Below are positions 41,953 to 50,411 of a stretch of DNA of 64,000 bases, in pieces. Source of the stretch: Bacteroides sp. GTDB taxonomy: Bacteria > Bacteroidota > Bacteroidia > Bacteroidales > Muribaculaceae. Made by a program: the position numbers and the translations under genes. Position 1 is the first letter of the stretch; each line of letters starts with the position of its first letter. The stretch spans positions 155,363-219,362 of the forward strand of contig JAAVCF010000002.1 of assembly GCA_014802445.1 (NCBI GenBank), in the 5' to 3' direction. The notes below the pieces were generated by a model that did not search any database, was not told where the DNA came from, and saw only the letters and a list, made by a program, of their open reading frames with translations.

Positions 41953-42393
41953 TCAGAGGCCTAACTTTTTGAGCATCTCCACCTGTTCAGGAGTGAGGCG
42001 AATCACCTTCAGGTTGAGGAGGTCCTCATGGCGGTCATATTCGCAGGGAATCTCGAGCTCGCCCTTGGTGTTGACCGCGCCCCACTTGCCATTGAAGTCA
42101 CGCACAATCGCATAGCCGCGGTTGAAGTCCATCACAAAGCGATACTGAGGCTTCACCAGGAAGCGTCCCTGACGGTTGATGAACCCCCACTTGCCATTGA
42201 TTTCCACCGCCGCAAAATCGTTGAAAAAATGGCGTGCATCGTCAAACTTTGCCGGAATCACATAGAGGCCATTGGCATTGACATAGCCAAACTTGCCGCC
42301 ATATTTCTGCTGAGGGGCCAGCATGACGTTATACTCGGCAAAAGCGGCCACCACGGCCACCAGAGCAATCAGGAAAGCAATAATTCTTTTCAT
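41953..42393 (-). CDS. WG-repeat exported protein
   Basis: 146 residues from the ATG giving MKRIIAFLIALVAVVAAFA, a good signal peptide; the frame back to 42450 would overlap the divergent promoter. Three WG-type repeats are visible (KFGYVNANGLYVIPAKFDDA, KWGFINRQGRFLVKPQY, KWGAVNTKGELEIPCEY), the last with a short tail. These form small beta structures and probably bind partners. Role unknown. A full consensus promoter lies upstream. Confidence 0.8.
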   Translation of the reverse strand: MKRIIAFLIALVAVVAAFAEYNVMLAPQQKYGGKFGYVNANGLYVIPAKFDDARHFFNDFAAVEINGKWGFINRQGRFLVKPQYRFVMDFNRGYAIVRDFNGKWGAVNTKGELEIPCEYDRHEDLLNLKVIRLTPEQVEMLKKLGL

Positions 42394-42419
42394 TGACAAC
42401 AGGGTTTTAAGCGTTTCTA

Positions 42420-42451
42420 CAAAATTACGGCAACGGAGCGACAATTGCAAA
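42420..42451 (-). promoter_or_regulatory. Promoter of the WG-repeat gene
   Basis: Minus strand TTTG (42448-42451), 20 bp, TAATTTTG (42420-42427), 27 nt before the start codon. Confidence 0.82.
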
Positions 42452-42459
42452 CATTTTGC

Positions 42460-42467
42460 TATTTTTG
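42460..42467 (+). promoter_or_regulatory. -7 element touching the NlpC/P60 start
   Basis: TATTTTTG, CACT, then ATG. With transcription starting about five bases past the element, the ATG would be the first codon of the mRNA. A TTG sits only 12 bp upstream, so the -33 is poor. Confidence 0.5.
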
Positions 42468-42471
42468 CACT

Positions 42472-43347
42472 ATGAGAACGACGCTTTTTTCACTCATCGC
42501 CACAGTGGCCGCAGTGACCGCGGCTGCGGGCGAGGGACTGGTCAATGTGCCTGTGGGCTGCATGCGCGACGAGCCGCGCCACGCCGCCCAGATGGTGAGC
42601 CAGGTTGTGGCCGGCACACCGCTGGAAATCACCGACACCGTGGGCGAATGGCTCATGGTGACCACCCCTGACGGCTACAGTGGCTACATGACGGCGCAGT
42701 CAGTGACCGAGCGCCCTCTTGACGAATGGCGCAGCGCGCCGAGGGTGATTGTCACCTCCCCCGCAGGGGCCACGGTGACCGCCGGCGCCGCCGTGGTGGT
42801 CAGGCTGCCGCTCAACTCCATCCTTGAGGCAGCTGCCGACGGCTCGGTGATGATGCCTGACGGACGGAGCGGGATGGTGACCGAAGGCACCGTGGCCGAC
42901 TTTGAGGCTCTTTCCGCGCGCGATTTTGACCCTCACGGAGTGACCGCGACAGCCTTCGCGCTGATGGGCGCCCCCTACCTGTGGGGCGGCATGAGCGGCG
43001 CGGCAATGGACTGCTCGGGGCTCGTGAGCCTCTGCTATTTCGCCAATGGCATGATAATCAGGCGCGATGCGTGGATGCAGAGCACCGACAGCGCCCCTCT
43101 TGACCATCCCGAGGCTCCGGCTGACCTTATCTTCTTTGACCGCAGCGGCAACGGCAAGATTGACCATGTGGCCATCCATGACCGCGACGGGCGCTACATC
43201 CACTGCTCGGGGATGGTGAAGGTCAACCATCTCTCGGCCGAGCAAGGCGACACGATTTCAGGCCGCGTGGCCGGCTTCGGGCGCCCGCACCCCGGCCGGG
43301 GCCTTACACCCGTGAGCCTCCATCCGGCCTACTTCAATCAGCGGTGA
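42472..43347 (+). CDS. Secreted NlpC/P60 peptidoglycan endopeptidase with SH3-like domains
   Basis: 291 residues from the ATG with a signal (MRTTLFSLIATVAAVTAAAG). Two bacterial SH3-like segments (about 25-80 and 95-140) precede the C40 peptidase: catalytic C181 in MDCSGLV, H232 in DHVAIH, third polar residue H244 in YIHCSG. This is the YkfC-like arrangement, which cleaves gamma-D-Glu-diamino-acid bonds in stem peptides. It shares a short divergent region with the WG-repeat gene. The transcript may be leaderless. Confidence 0.92.
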   Translation: MRTTLFSLIATVAAVTAAAGEGLVNVPVGCMRDEPRHAAQMVSQVVAGTPLEITDTVGEWLMVTTPDGYSGYMTAQSVTERPLDEWRSAPRVIVTSPAGATVTAGAAVVVRLPLNSILEAAADGSVMMPDGRSGMVTEGTVADFEALSARDFDPHGVTATAFALMGAPYLWGGMSGAAMDCSGLVSLCYFANGMIIRRDAWMQSTDSAPLDHPEAPADLIFFDRSGNGKIDHVAIHDRDGRYIHCSGMVKVNHLSAEQGDTISGRVAGFGRPHPGRGLTPVSLHPAYFNQR

Positions 43348-43372
43348 CGGCCCAGTCCCCCCGGGAGGCCAC

Positions 43373-43410
43373 AAAAAATCCCGCGCTCTCTATGAGAGGC
43401 GGGATTTTTT
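43373..43410. terminator. Bidirectional terminator between NlpC/P60 and rpsO
   Basis: Nested stem AAAAAATCCCGC-g-CTCTC-TAT-GAGAG-GCGGGATTTTTT; six T end the stem on each strand. Serves two convergent genes. Confidence 0.95.
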
Positions 43411-43446
43411 AATGGGGTTTTGTAGTCCTTAAGCGGGTCGTGAGGC

Positions 43447-43722
43447 TTACTTGCGGATACCAAGCTCTTTCTGGGCGATGATAGCGCGGTAGCGGTTGAT
43501 GTCCTTGCGGATCAGGTAATCCAGCAGGCGACGACGCTTACCAACGAGGGCCTTAAGAGCGCGTGCAGTAGTATGATCTTTGTGATTTGACTTAAGGTGT
43601 TCAGTCAAATGAGCGATACGGATAGAGAATAATGCAATCTGCGCTTCAGGTGAGCCAGTGTCAGTCTTGCCCTTACCGTACTTCTCGAAGATCTCTTTCT
43701 TTTCTTCAGAATCTAAATGCAT
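43447..43722 (-). CDS. rpsO: 30S ribosomal protein S15
   Basis: 91 residues, full length. S15 binds 16S rRNA helix 22 and starts central-domain assembly. The conserved segment KGKTDTGSPEAQIALFSIRI and the basic helix LVGKRRRLLDYLIRKD are present. It has its own promoter and a leader of about 53 nt; in other bacteria S15 binds its leader to repress itself, but no specific fold is claimed here. Identification is firm. Confidence 0.98.
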   Translation of the reverse strand: MHLDSEEKKEIFEKYGKGKTDTGSPEAQIALFSIRIAHLTEHLKSNHKDHTTARALKALVGKRRRLLDYLIRKDINRYRAIIAQKELGIRK

Positions 43723-43779
43723 TCTTTCAGAGGTATTAATAAAAATGAAAATGATAGAGTAAGTTGCTTAAAAGCGGTG

Positions 43780-43810
43780 CAAAGGTAATGCTTTGTTTTC
43801 TAATTTGCAA
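43780..43810 (-). promoter_or_regulatory. Promoter of rpsO
   Basis: Minus strand TTG (43808-43810), 20 bp, TACCTTTG (43780-43787), the same -7 sequence as at the tRNA-Cys promoter. Confidence 0.82.
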
Positions 43811-43832
43811 GCATTTTGGCGTCAAAGTGGGA

Positions 43833-44168
43833 TTAGTCCAGATTGGGCTTGTCCTTGAGGGGGTTGCGGAACAGGATTTTGTGGTCCTTATATTCCTGAG
43901 TGGCAATGAGGGTGGGCTTGGGGAGCTTCTCATAGTAGCGCGAGATTTCAATCTGCTCGCGGTTTTCCGAGATTTCCTCAAGGTTGTCGTTGAGCGACGC
44001 AAACTCCTGAAGCTTTTTCTCGAGATCATGCTTCATCTCGCCGGCAATCTGATTAGAGCGCTTGGCGATGATGCACACGGTTTCATATACATTTCCGGTG
44101 TCCTCCGACATTGAAATCATGTCGCGGGTGACGGTGTTCAGCGGAGCGTTGGTCTTTTTGTAGTCCAT
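43833..44168 (-). CDS. rpoZ: RNA polymerase omega-type subunit
   Basis: 111 residues, beginning MDYKKTNAPLNTVTRDM and followed by VYETVCIIAKRSNQIA, the Bacteroidetes form of omega whose equivalent in E. coli is RpoZ (SSNRFDLVLVAARRARQ). The C-terminal half is longer than in E. coli and helical/acidic (LEEISENREQIEI). Omega stabilises beta-prime. It follows bamD by 43 bp on the same strand, and is therefore likely on its transcript. Confidence 0.82.
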   Translation of the reverse strand: MDYKKTNAPLNTVTRDMISMSEDTGNVYETVCIIAKRSNQIAGEMKHDLEKKLQEFASLNDNLEEISENREQIEISRYYEKLPKPTLIATQEYKDHKILFRNPLKDKPNLD

Positions 44169-44211
44169 TATTCTTCCGGGGATTTAATGTTATGCTGTTT
44201 TTCTTGTTTTG

Positions 44212-45024
44212 TTATCTGTCAGTGACGTGGCGCTGAGCCACCTTAAAGATATCGTCGGCCTCTTTGCGGTTGGGGCCGTCGGGGTAGTTATTGACAAATG
44301 AATAGTATTCGTCAATGACGTCGCGGAATCGCTCCTCCTTTTTCTCGGCCACACTGTGTGAGGCTTCCTGAAAGCGGGCTTTGAGGATGAGCATTTCCAG
44401 GTCTTCTTTATATTTTGAGTAGGGATAATCCTTGATAGCGTTGCGGGCCACGATAACGGCGCTCTCGTAGTTATTGCCCATGTAGGTTCCCAGGTTATAG
44501 TAGAGCTGGGCATTCTGGAGCTGCTTGAGGGTGAGCTTGTCCTGAAGCTCGAAGATGGCATTCTGGGCAATGGTCACTTTGTCGCTTCGGGGGAAGTAGT
44601 CAAGAAAGGCCTGAAGCTCCTCGATAGCCTTGATGGTGCCTGACTGGTCAAGCTGAGGGTCGGGAGAGTCAAGGTAATAGCCATAGCCTGAATAGAAGCG
44701 GGCCAGCTCGGTGTACTTTCCTCGGGGATAGCGCTGATAATAAGTTTTGAAGAAGGCTCCTGAGTTGATGTAGTCCTTGTTTTCATAATGGCTCAGGGCA
44801 AGGAGATAGAGGGTCTCCTCGGCCTTGTCGCTGCCTTTGAACACTGTGACAATGTCAGTGAGGATGGTGGCAGCCTGCACATATTTTTTTTGCTCGAAAG
44901 CGCGGCGGGCGAAGTCAAGCTTATACTCGTAGTCTCGGCTTTTCTGCGCTTTCTGATATTCGCCGCACGAGGCCAGCGACAGACAAGCGAGCAGGAGCAT
45001 GAGGACTTTTGAAATCGATTGCAT
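44212..45024 (-). CDS. bamD: Outer-membrane assembly lipoprotein BamD
   Basis: 270 residues with signal and lipobox ending SLASC (Cys20). TPR-type helices follow (YEYKLDFARRAFEQKKYVQAAT, SHYENKDYINSGAFFKTYYQRYP), matching BamD, a lipoprotein of the machine that inserts outer-membrane barrels. Its client pool in this window includes at least four small barrels and one TonB-dependent receptor. It has its own -7 element and is followed by the omega-subunit gene. Confidence 0.93.
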   Translation of the reverse strand: MQSISKVLMLLLACLSLASCGEYQKAQKSRDYEYKLDFARRAFEQKKYVQAATILTDIVTVFKGSDKAEETLYLLALSHYENKDYINSGAFFKTYYQRYPRGKYTELARFYSGYGYYLDSPDPQLDQSGTIKAIEELQAFLDYFPRSDKVTIAQNAIFELQDKLTLKQLQNAQLYYNLGTYMGNNYESAVIVARNAIKDYPYSKYKEDLEMLILKARFQEASHSVAEKKEERFRDVIDEYYSFVNNYPDGPNRKEADDIFKVAQRHVTDR

Positions 45025-45048
45025 AAGGGCGGTTCACTTTACAATTTG

Positions 45049-45056
45049 CAAAGATA
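45049..45056 (-). promoter_or_regulatory. -7 element of bamD
   Basis: Minus strand TATCTTTG, 24 nt before the ATG. No good TTTG at 19-21 bp; partial support. Confidence 0.5.
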
Positions 45057-45115
45057 ATGCTTTTTCAGGAAAATCGGGTGATATCCTTCGGATTTTTTAC
45101 GCATTTATATTGCCG

Positions 45116-45154
45116 GCGCCCGAAAAGGGCTTTGAAAAGCCACATTCCGGGCGC
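45116..45154. terminator. GC-rich hairpin between bamD and the lipoprotein gene
   Basis: GCGCCCG pairs with CGGGCGC around an inner GGCTTT/AAAGCC stem, 26 bp past the lipoprotein stop. No T-run is evident, so the role is uncertain. Confidence 0.45.
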
Positions 45155-45180
45155 TCGCTGGCTGGAGAGGAGGAGAATGA

Positions 45181-45969
45181 TTATTTCAGCGCGTCGCGCT
45201 CATGGAGGAGGTCAGTGAGATAGAAATAGGGGTTGTCAAGAATCACCCATTGCCAGAAATAGTCATTGAGGTTGACCCTGTCGCCAAAGGTGTTGCTGAA
45301 CTCGCTGATGAGCCAGTCGTAGGCCTCGATGGTGGTGTCAAAGCGCAGGGCGTCGGCCTTGTCAAAGGTGCCGGTGGCGGCAAAGGTGTAGACCGACACC
45401 TCCTTGTGGGAGCCTCCTGTTTCGGGCGTGCGCCCTCCGCTGTAGCTGCTCACATATTCAAGCGTCAGCCCTTGAGCCGACACGGCCGAGAGCGGAAACG
45501 TGGCAGCGCCGAACTGCAATGTGGAAGCGTCAACATCAAGCACCACAGGGGCCGGCGTGTAAGCCTTGTAGTCCTTGCCGTGGGCTGCGGAGAGAACGGC
45601 CAGAGCCATTCCAAAGCGACTCGGGCCCATGCTTTCACTGAACGGGGCCACCTCATGCCATGACTTTCCGGCATGGAGGGTGATTACAGAAGGCGTGACA
45701 GCGGAGAAGCCAACCATATCTTCAAGCGAGACAGACTCCCACTCGCCGGCGGTCAATCCATCCATATTATATAGCGCAATCTCAGAGCGCACAAGAGTGG
45801 CATCCTCATCGCCGGCCACAATGCGGGCAAGGAGGGCATACTCACCCTCGGCCGTCGCCTCCTCTTCAGCGGGAACCTTAACCACGGGGGCATCGTCGTC
45901 ACCGCATGACGCCACTGACAGTGACAGAGCCGCCATCAGCGCCCCTGCTATAAAAATCTGCTTTTTCAT
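45181..45969 (-). CDS. Putative lipoprotein, unknown function
   Basis: 262 residues from the ATG giving MKKQIFIAGALMAALSLSVASC; lipobox Cys22 followed by GDDD, an Asp-rich surface-export-like start seen in Bacteroidetes surface lipoproteins. The mature part is a mixed beta domain without recognised motifs. The ORF could be read from further upstream (46032), but that adds a non-signal sequence and the promoter lies inside it. Own promoter. Confidence 0.75.
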   Translation of the reverse strand: MKKQIFIAGALMAALSLSVASCGDDDAPVVKVPAEEEATAEGEYALLARIVAGDEDATLVRSEIALYNMDGLTAGEWESVSLEDMVGFSAVTPSVITLHAGKSWHEVAPFSESMGPSRFGMALAVLSAAHGKDYKAYTPAPVVLDVDASTLQFGAATFPLSAVSAQGLTLEYVSSYSGGRTPETGGSHKEVSVYTFAATGTFDKADALRFDTTIEAYDWLISEFSNTFGDRVNLNDYFWQWVILDNPYFYLTDLLHERDALK

Positions 45970-45993
45970 AATCGGATTGGTTGATAACAGTTG

Positions 45994-46024
45994 CAAATAT
46001 AATCCCACTACATTTAATTTGCAA
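45994..46024 (-). promoter_or_regulatory. Promoter of the lipoprotein gene
   Basis: Minus strand TTG (46022-46024), 20 bp, TATATTTG (45994-46001), 24 nt from the ATG. Confidence 0.78.
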
Positions 46025-46058
46025 CAAAACACACCTAAAATTTATCATCCGGCCCTAT

Positions 46059-46093
46059 TTTGGCTCAACCAAACTATATTTTTACTAAATTTG
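46059..46093 (+). promoter_or_regulatory. Candidate promoter of PASTA-rluD
   Basis: TTTG (46059-46062), 23 bp, TAAATTTG (46086-46093). Spacing is a little long. Confidence 0.55.
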
Positions 46094-46118
46094 CGGCGAG
46101 TTTTAGCTAACACTACGG

Positions 46119-46757
46119 ATGAACAAGAATCCCGAACAATCAGGCAAACCGCGCACCCGCTGGGCGGTGATAGGCATCAATCTGCTGCTCATGGCGGCTG
46201 TGGGGCTGGCCCTGGGCTGGCTGGCGCTGACATGGCTCGATTTCTGGACTGACCACGAAAAGGTGGAGATTGTGCCCGACGTCAGAAACCAATCCTATGA
46301 GAGCGCCGTGATGCAGCTTGAGAATCAGGGATTCACGGTGGAAATCACTGACTCCGTCTACGACACCAAGGCCCGTCCCGGCTATGTGGTTGACCAGAAC
46401 CCTCGCGTGAACACCAAGGTGAAGCCCGGCCGACTCATCTATCTGACCATCAACGCCGTGAATCCCAAGATGATTACCCTGCCCCGCCTCACCGACATCT
46501 CCTCACGCCAGGCCCGCGCCATCCTTGAGGGCCTCGGCATCAAGAACGTGAGCGAGGAGGAGGTTATCTCCGAGTTTGAAGGACTGGTGCTCGGCGCCAC
46601 CTACAAAGGCCATCGCCTCACCACAGGCGCCCGCGTGCCCATCAACGCCGCCATCATCCTGCAGGTGGGCTCAGGCATCGACCCCTTTGCCCCCTCGGCC
46701 GACTCATTAATGAACGAAGACACCGAACCCACGGCAGAGCACTATGACCTTTTCTGA
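46119..46757 (+). CDS. Membrane-anchored PASTA-domain protein
   Basis: 212 residues: short basic cytoplasmic start, one membrane helix (about 15-38), then PASTA repeats (VEIVPDVRNQSYESAVMQLENQGFTV, KMITLPRLTDISSRQARAILEGLGI, and a shorter third). PASTA domains bind uncross-linked muropeptides or beta-lactams. In Firmicutes they belong to kinases, but here no kinase is attached, and the Hanks kinase at 3.4 kb has none. The gene overlaps rluD by 14 bp. Confidence 0.9.
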   Translation: MNKNPEQSGKPRTRWAVIGINLLLMAAVGLALGWLALTWLDFWTDHEKVEIVPDVRNQSYESAVMQLENQGFTVEITDSVYDTKARPGYVVDQNPRVNTKVKPGRLIYLTINAVNPKMITLPRLTDISSRQARAILEGLGIKNVSEEEVISEFEGLVLGATYKGHRLTTGARVPINAAIILQVGSGIDPFAPSADSLMNEDTEPTAEHYDLF

Positions 46758-47823
46758 CGACGACCTTGACCTGACGCCCGACGCCACCCCCGGCTCCGTG
46801 GTCAGCGCCGAGCCCGACGAGAACGGCCTCTACGAGCATTTCCGCTTCACCGCCGACGCCGGACAGCAGTTGCTGCGCGTTGACAAATTCCTGACCGAGA
46901 GGATGCAGAAATCCTCGCGCAACCGCATCCAGCAGGCCGCCGAGGCCGGATGCATCCTTGTCAACGGCAAGGCCGTGAAGTCAAACTATCGCGTCAAGCC
47001 CCTCGACGTTATCCAGATTGTCATGGACCGTCCCCGCTATGAGCTCGAGATTATCCCGGAGGATATTCCTCTTGACATTGTCTATGAGGACGAGGCGCTG
47101 CTGGTGGTCAACAAGCCCCCGGGCCTTGTGGTGCATCCCGGCCACGGCAACTACCACGGCACCCTTGTCAACGCCCTGGCATGGCACTTCCGCGACAACC
47201 CCAACTATGACGTCAACGACCCCCGCATGGGCCTTGTGCACCGCATTGACAAGGACACCTCGGGCCTGCTCGTCGTGGCCAAGACCCCTGACGCCAAGAC
47301 CAGCCTTGGCAAGCAGTTTTTCAACAAGACCACCAAGCGTGAATATAACGCCGTGGTGTGGGGCGTGCCTGACCCCGCCAAAGGCACCATTACGGGCAAC
47401 ATTGACCGTGACCTGCGCGACCGTCTTCGCATGGCAGTGTTTCCCGACGGCGAGCGCGGCAAGCATGCCGTGACCCACTATGAAGTGCTGGAAAACCTCG
47501 GACCGGTGAGCGTGGTCAGATGCGTGCTCGAAACGGGGCGCACACATCAGATTCGCGTCCACATGCGCCACATCGGCCACCCGCTGCTCAACGACGCCCG
47601 CTACGGCGGCGACGAAATCCTGCGCGGCGAGCGCACGGCAAGCTATCGCAAATTCGTTGCCAACTGCTTCGACACCTGTCCCCGCCAGGCCTTGCATGCA
47701 CGCACCCTCGGCTTTGTCCATCCGGTGACAGGCCAGGAGATGTTCTTCACCTCAGAGGTGCCCGCCGACATGACCGCCATGATTGAAAGATGGCGCCGCT
47801 ACGCAGCAGGCAAGCAGTCATAA
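46744..47823 (+). CDS. rluD: RluA-family 23S rRNA pseudouridine synthase
   Basis: 359 residues. An S4 RNA-binding domain (about 45-105, LRVDKFLTERMQKSSRNRIQQ) and a RluA/RluD catalytic domain with the active Asp in HRIDKDTSGLLVVAK, then ETGRTHQIRVHMRHIGHPLLND. RluD makes pseudouridines in helix 69. The specific site in this organism is inferred. The 14-bp overlap with the PASTA gene indicates one mRNA. Confidence 0.9.
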   Translation: MTFSDDDLDLTPDATPGSVVSAEPDENGLYEHFRFTADAGQQLLRVDKFLTERMQKSSRNRIQQAAEAGCILVNGKAVKSNYRVKPLDVIQIVMDRPRYELEIIPEDIPLDIVYEDEALLVVNKPPGLVVHPGHGNYHGTLVNALAWHFRDNPNYDVNDPRMGLVHRIDKDTSGLLVVAKTPDAKTSLGKQFFNKTTKREYNAVVWGVPDPAKGTITGNIDRDLRDRLRMAVFPDGERGKHAVTHYEVLENLGPVSVVRCVLETGRTHQIRVHMRHIGHPLLNDARYGGDEILRGERTASYRKFVANCFDTCPRQALHARTLGFVHPVTGQEMFFTSEVPADMTAMIERWRRYAAGKQS

Positions 47824-47919
47824 CGCAAGTCTGCACTTTCGTTGCGAAATCAGCCGCTTGCATTTACTCTTATTAACCAAAATATAGCTAAATCCACCAT
47901 CAAAATCAGCTTTCACGGG

Positions 47920-47950
47920 TTTGATATATTTGAAATAAGTTGTAATTTTG
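47920..47950 (+). promoter_or_regulatory. Promoter of the acyltransferase-tex operon
   Basis: TTTG (47920-47923), 19 bp, TAATTTTG (47943-47950), with a leader of about 42 nt. Confidence 0.82.
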
Positions 47951-47996
47951 ACAGCGTGAACAATGAGGCTCAGGCCTCACTCCAAACTTGTAACCA

Positions 47997-49181
47997 ATGA
48001 GCGACGAACTACAGAAGTTTGCGGAAATTGCTCCGGTGGACGACGCGCATTTCCATGAAAACATGGCCCGTCTGGTCAAAGAGCCCGGACTTGAACATGC
48101 GATTAAATACGTCATGCCGGACGTTGACTATCCCGAATTCGTCAAATTCCTCCTTTCCGTAAAGGACAAGCACACATTTCAGCGTGAAGTGATGTGGCCC
48201 TTCATGGAGATGCTTGCCAAGAAAACCACCTCAGGGGTGTCGGTGAGCGGCATGGAGAATATTGAACAGAATAAGCAATACACTTTCATAACCAACCACC
48301 GCGACATTGTTCTTGACGCGGCTTTTCTCAACATCTGCTTCTTCCGCGCCGGACGTCGCGCGTCGGAAGTGGCCATCGGCTCCAACCTGCTGATTTTTGA
48401 CTGGATTTCAACCCTTGTGCGCATCAACAACTGCTTCATTGTCAAGCGCGGCGGACGCCGCCTCGAAGCCCTCGACGCCGCCAAGGAGCTCTCGGCCTAC
48501 ATCCACTATGCCATCAATGAAAAGCATGAGAGTGTGTGGATTGCCCAGCGCGAAGGCCGAGCCAAGGACTCCAGTGACCGCACCCAGGAAAGCCTCATCA
48601 AGATGCTCGCCCTTGAAGGGGGCGGCACGGCGGCGCAGAACCTCGAGAGTATCAACCTCTGCCCGGTGTCAATCACCTATGAGTTTGACCCCAACGATTA
48701 TCTCAAGGCCCGCGAATTCCTGATGAAGAAGCGTGACCCCGAGTTTAAGAAGTCACAGCGCGACGACCTGTTCAGCATGGAAACGGGTCTGCTCCAGTTC
48801 AAGGGGCGCGTCCACTTCTCCATCGGCGAGTGTCTGACCGACAGGATTGCCGCCATCGATGCCGGCGCTGACCGCGCCACGGTGCTCGAAGATGTGTGCC
48901 GGATGATTGACACCAGCATCCATTCCCGCTATAAAATCTATGCTATCAACTATATAGCCCACGACCTCCTTTGCGGCGACCATAAGTATGAGATGCTCTA
49001 CACCGCTGCCGAGAAGGAAGCCTTTGAAGCCTACGTGGACCATCAGCTTGACAAGGTGGAAGCCACCGACGTCACCGCCGAGGAGCGCGAGTTTATGAAG
49101 CGAATGATGTATACCATGTATGCCAACCCGCTCAAAAACAAGGTTGAAGCCTCAAAAGGCGCCCTGCATCACGAAGCCTAA
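47997..49181 (+). CDS. Lysophospholipid-acyltransferase-like protein
   Basis: 394 residues. PlsC-like block with FITNHRDIVLD: H101 and D107, five residues apart rather than the four of the canonical H-x4-D motif. SVWIAQREGRAKDSSDRTQESLI (about 178-200) resembles the glycerol-phosphate-binding region. No membrane helix is clear. Acyltransferases of this kind build phospholipids or ornithine lipids. First gene of a four-gene rightward operon. Confidence 0.82.
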   Translation: MSDELQKFAEIAPVDDAHFHENMARLVKEPGLEHAIKYVMPDVDYPEFVKFLLSVKDKHTFQREVMWPFMEMLAKKTTSGVSVSGMENIEQNKQYTFITNHRDIVLDAAFLNICFFRAGRRASEVAIGSNLLIFDWISTLVRINNCFIVKRGGRRLEALDAAKELSAYIHYAINEKHESVWIAQREGRAKDSSDRTQESLIKMLALEGGGTAAQNLESINLCPVSITYEFDPNDYLKAREFLMKKRDPEFKKSQRDDLFSMETGLLQFKGRVHFSIGECLTDRIAAIDAGADRATVLEDVCRMIDTSIHSRYKIYAINYIAHDLLCGDHKYEMLYTAAEKEAFEAYVDHQLDKVEATDVTAEEREFMKRMMYTMYANPLKNKVEASKGALHHEA

Positions 49182-49211
49182 TCACCCCCTCCACCCTCCC
49201 CTCACTGACCG

Positions 49212-50411
49212 ATGCGACTCCATCTTCTTCCACTGATTATCCTGCTCGCCATTAATGCCGGTATAGACCTCTATATCTATCGCGCTATCAGGCAGCGATG
49301 CCGGTGGAAAGGTGCCTCGGTGGTTCAGGCCGTCACGGCCGTGGCCCTGCTGATAATGGTCATCGTCACCATCTCGCTGCCGCGCCGCTCGGGGTCCGAC
49401 GCCACCCTGCTGACTGTGATGTGGCTTCTCTTCGGCTATTTCAGCGTCTACATCCCCAAATTCCTCTTCTTCATCTTCGACCTTCTGGCTCGAATCCCGC
49501 GCCTGTGGCACTCCCGCCGCGCCAAATGGCTCAGCATGAGCGGCGTGGTGATAGCAGTGGCCTGCTTCGTCGGGCTATGGTGGAGCGCCCTGGTGACCCG
49601 CACCTCGCTCCATGTCAACGAGGTGACGATTGAGATTCCTGACCTCCCCGAGCGCTTCGAGGGCTACCGGATTGTGCAGTTCAGCGATGCCCATGTGGGC
49701 ACCTACGCCTCCGACACCACCTTCATCCATAAAGCCGTGGAGCGCATCAACGCCCTTGGCGGTGACCTGATTGTGTTCACCGGCGACATCGTCAACATGC
49801 GCAGCGACGAGCTCGTGCCCCACGTGGCACCCCTGTCGCGCCTCCATGCCCCTGACGGCGTCTACTCCATCCTCGGCAACCATGACTATGGCGACTACAG
49901 CGAATGGAGCTCCCCCGAGGCCAAGCAGGCCAACATGGAGCTGCTCTACAGCCTCCAGCGCCGCAGCGGCCTCACCCTGCTGCGTGACACCACCGTAATG
50001 CTCCGCCGCGGCAACGACTCGATAGCCCTCATAGGCGTGGAGAACATAGGCGATCCCCCCTTCCCCACCTACGGCTCACTACGCCGCGCCTATCCCGACG
50101 CCTCCGACAAGGTGACAAAAATCCTCCTCTCGCACAATCCCATGCACTGGAGCGACTCAATTGCTGACAACCCTAACAATAACATTGCACTGACACTTGC
50201 CGGCCACACTCACGCCATGCAGTGTGAACTCTTCGGATGGTCACCGGCCAAATATCGCTATCCCCTCTGGGGCGGCCTCTATCATAGCTCCGACGGCCGG
50301 CAGCTCTACGTCAACATAGGCCTCGGCGCCGTTGGCGTGCCTGTGAGAATAGGCCAGGCAGTGCCTGAAATCACCGTGATAACGTTAACCCGATCCAATA
50401 CCGATCAATAA
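49212..50411 (+). CDS. Membrane metallophosphoesterase
   Basis: 399 residues. Three N-terminal membrane helices, then a calcineurin-type core: IVQFSDAHVG, VFTGDIVN, GNHDYGD, AGHTHAMQ, the complete di-metal ligand set. Such YkuE-like enzymes hydrolyse UDP-diacylglucosamine or phospholipid-linked phosphates in some bacteria; the substrate here is unknown. The stop shares its last base with the tex start (TAATG). Confidence 0.9.
   Translation: MRLHLLPLIILLAINAGIDLYIYRAIRQRCRWKGASVVQAVTAVALLIMVIVTISLPRRSGSDATLLTVMWLLFGYFSVYIPKFLFFIFDLLARIPRLWHSRRAKWLSMSGVVIAVACFVGLWWSALVTRTSLHVNEVTIEIPDLPERFEGYRIVQFSDAHVGTYASDTTFIHKAVERINALGGDLIVFTGDIVNMRSDELVPHVAPLSRLHAPDGVYSILGNHDYGDYSEWSSPEAKQANMELLYSLQRRSGLTLLRDTTVMLRRGNDSIALIGVENIGDPPFPTYGSLRRAYPDASDKVTKILLSHNPMHWSDSIADNPNNNIALTLAGHTHAMQCELFGWSPAKYRYPLWGGLYHSSDGRQLYVNIGLGAVGVPVRIGQAVPEITVITLTRSNTDQ

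Noticed and set aside
46981..47721. 246-codon antisense frame over rluD
   Set aside because: Same GC-driven effect, Val/Ala/His-rich translation, no motifs, wholly inside a certain gene.
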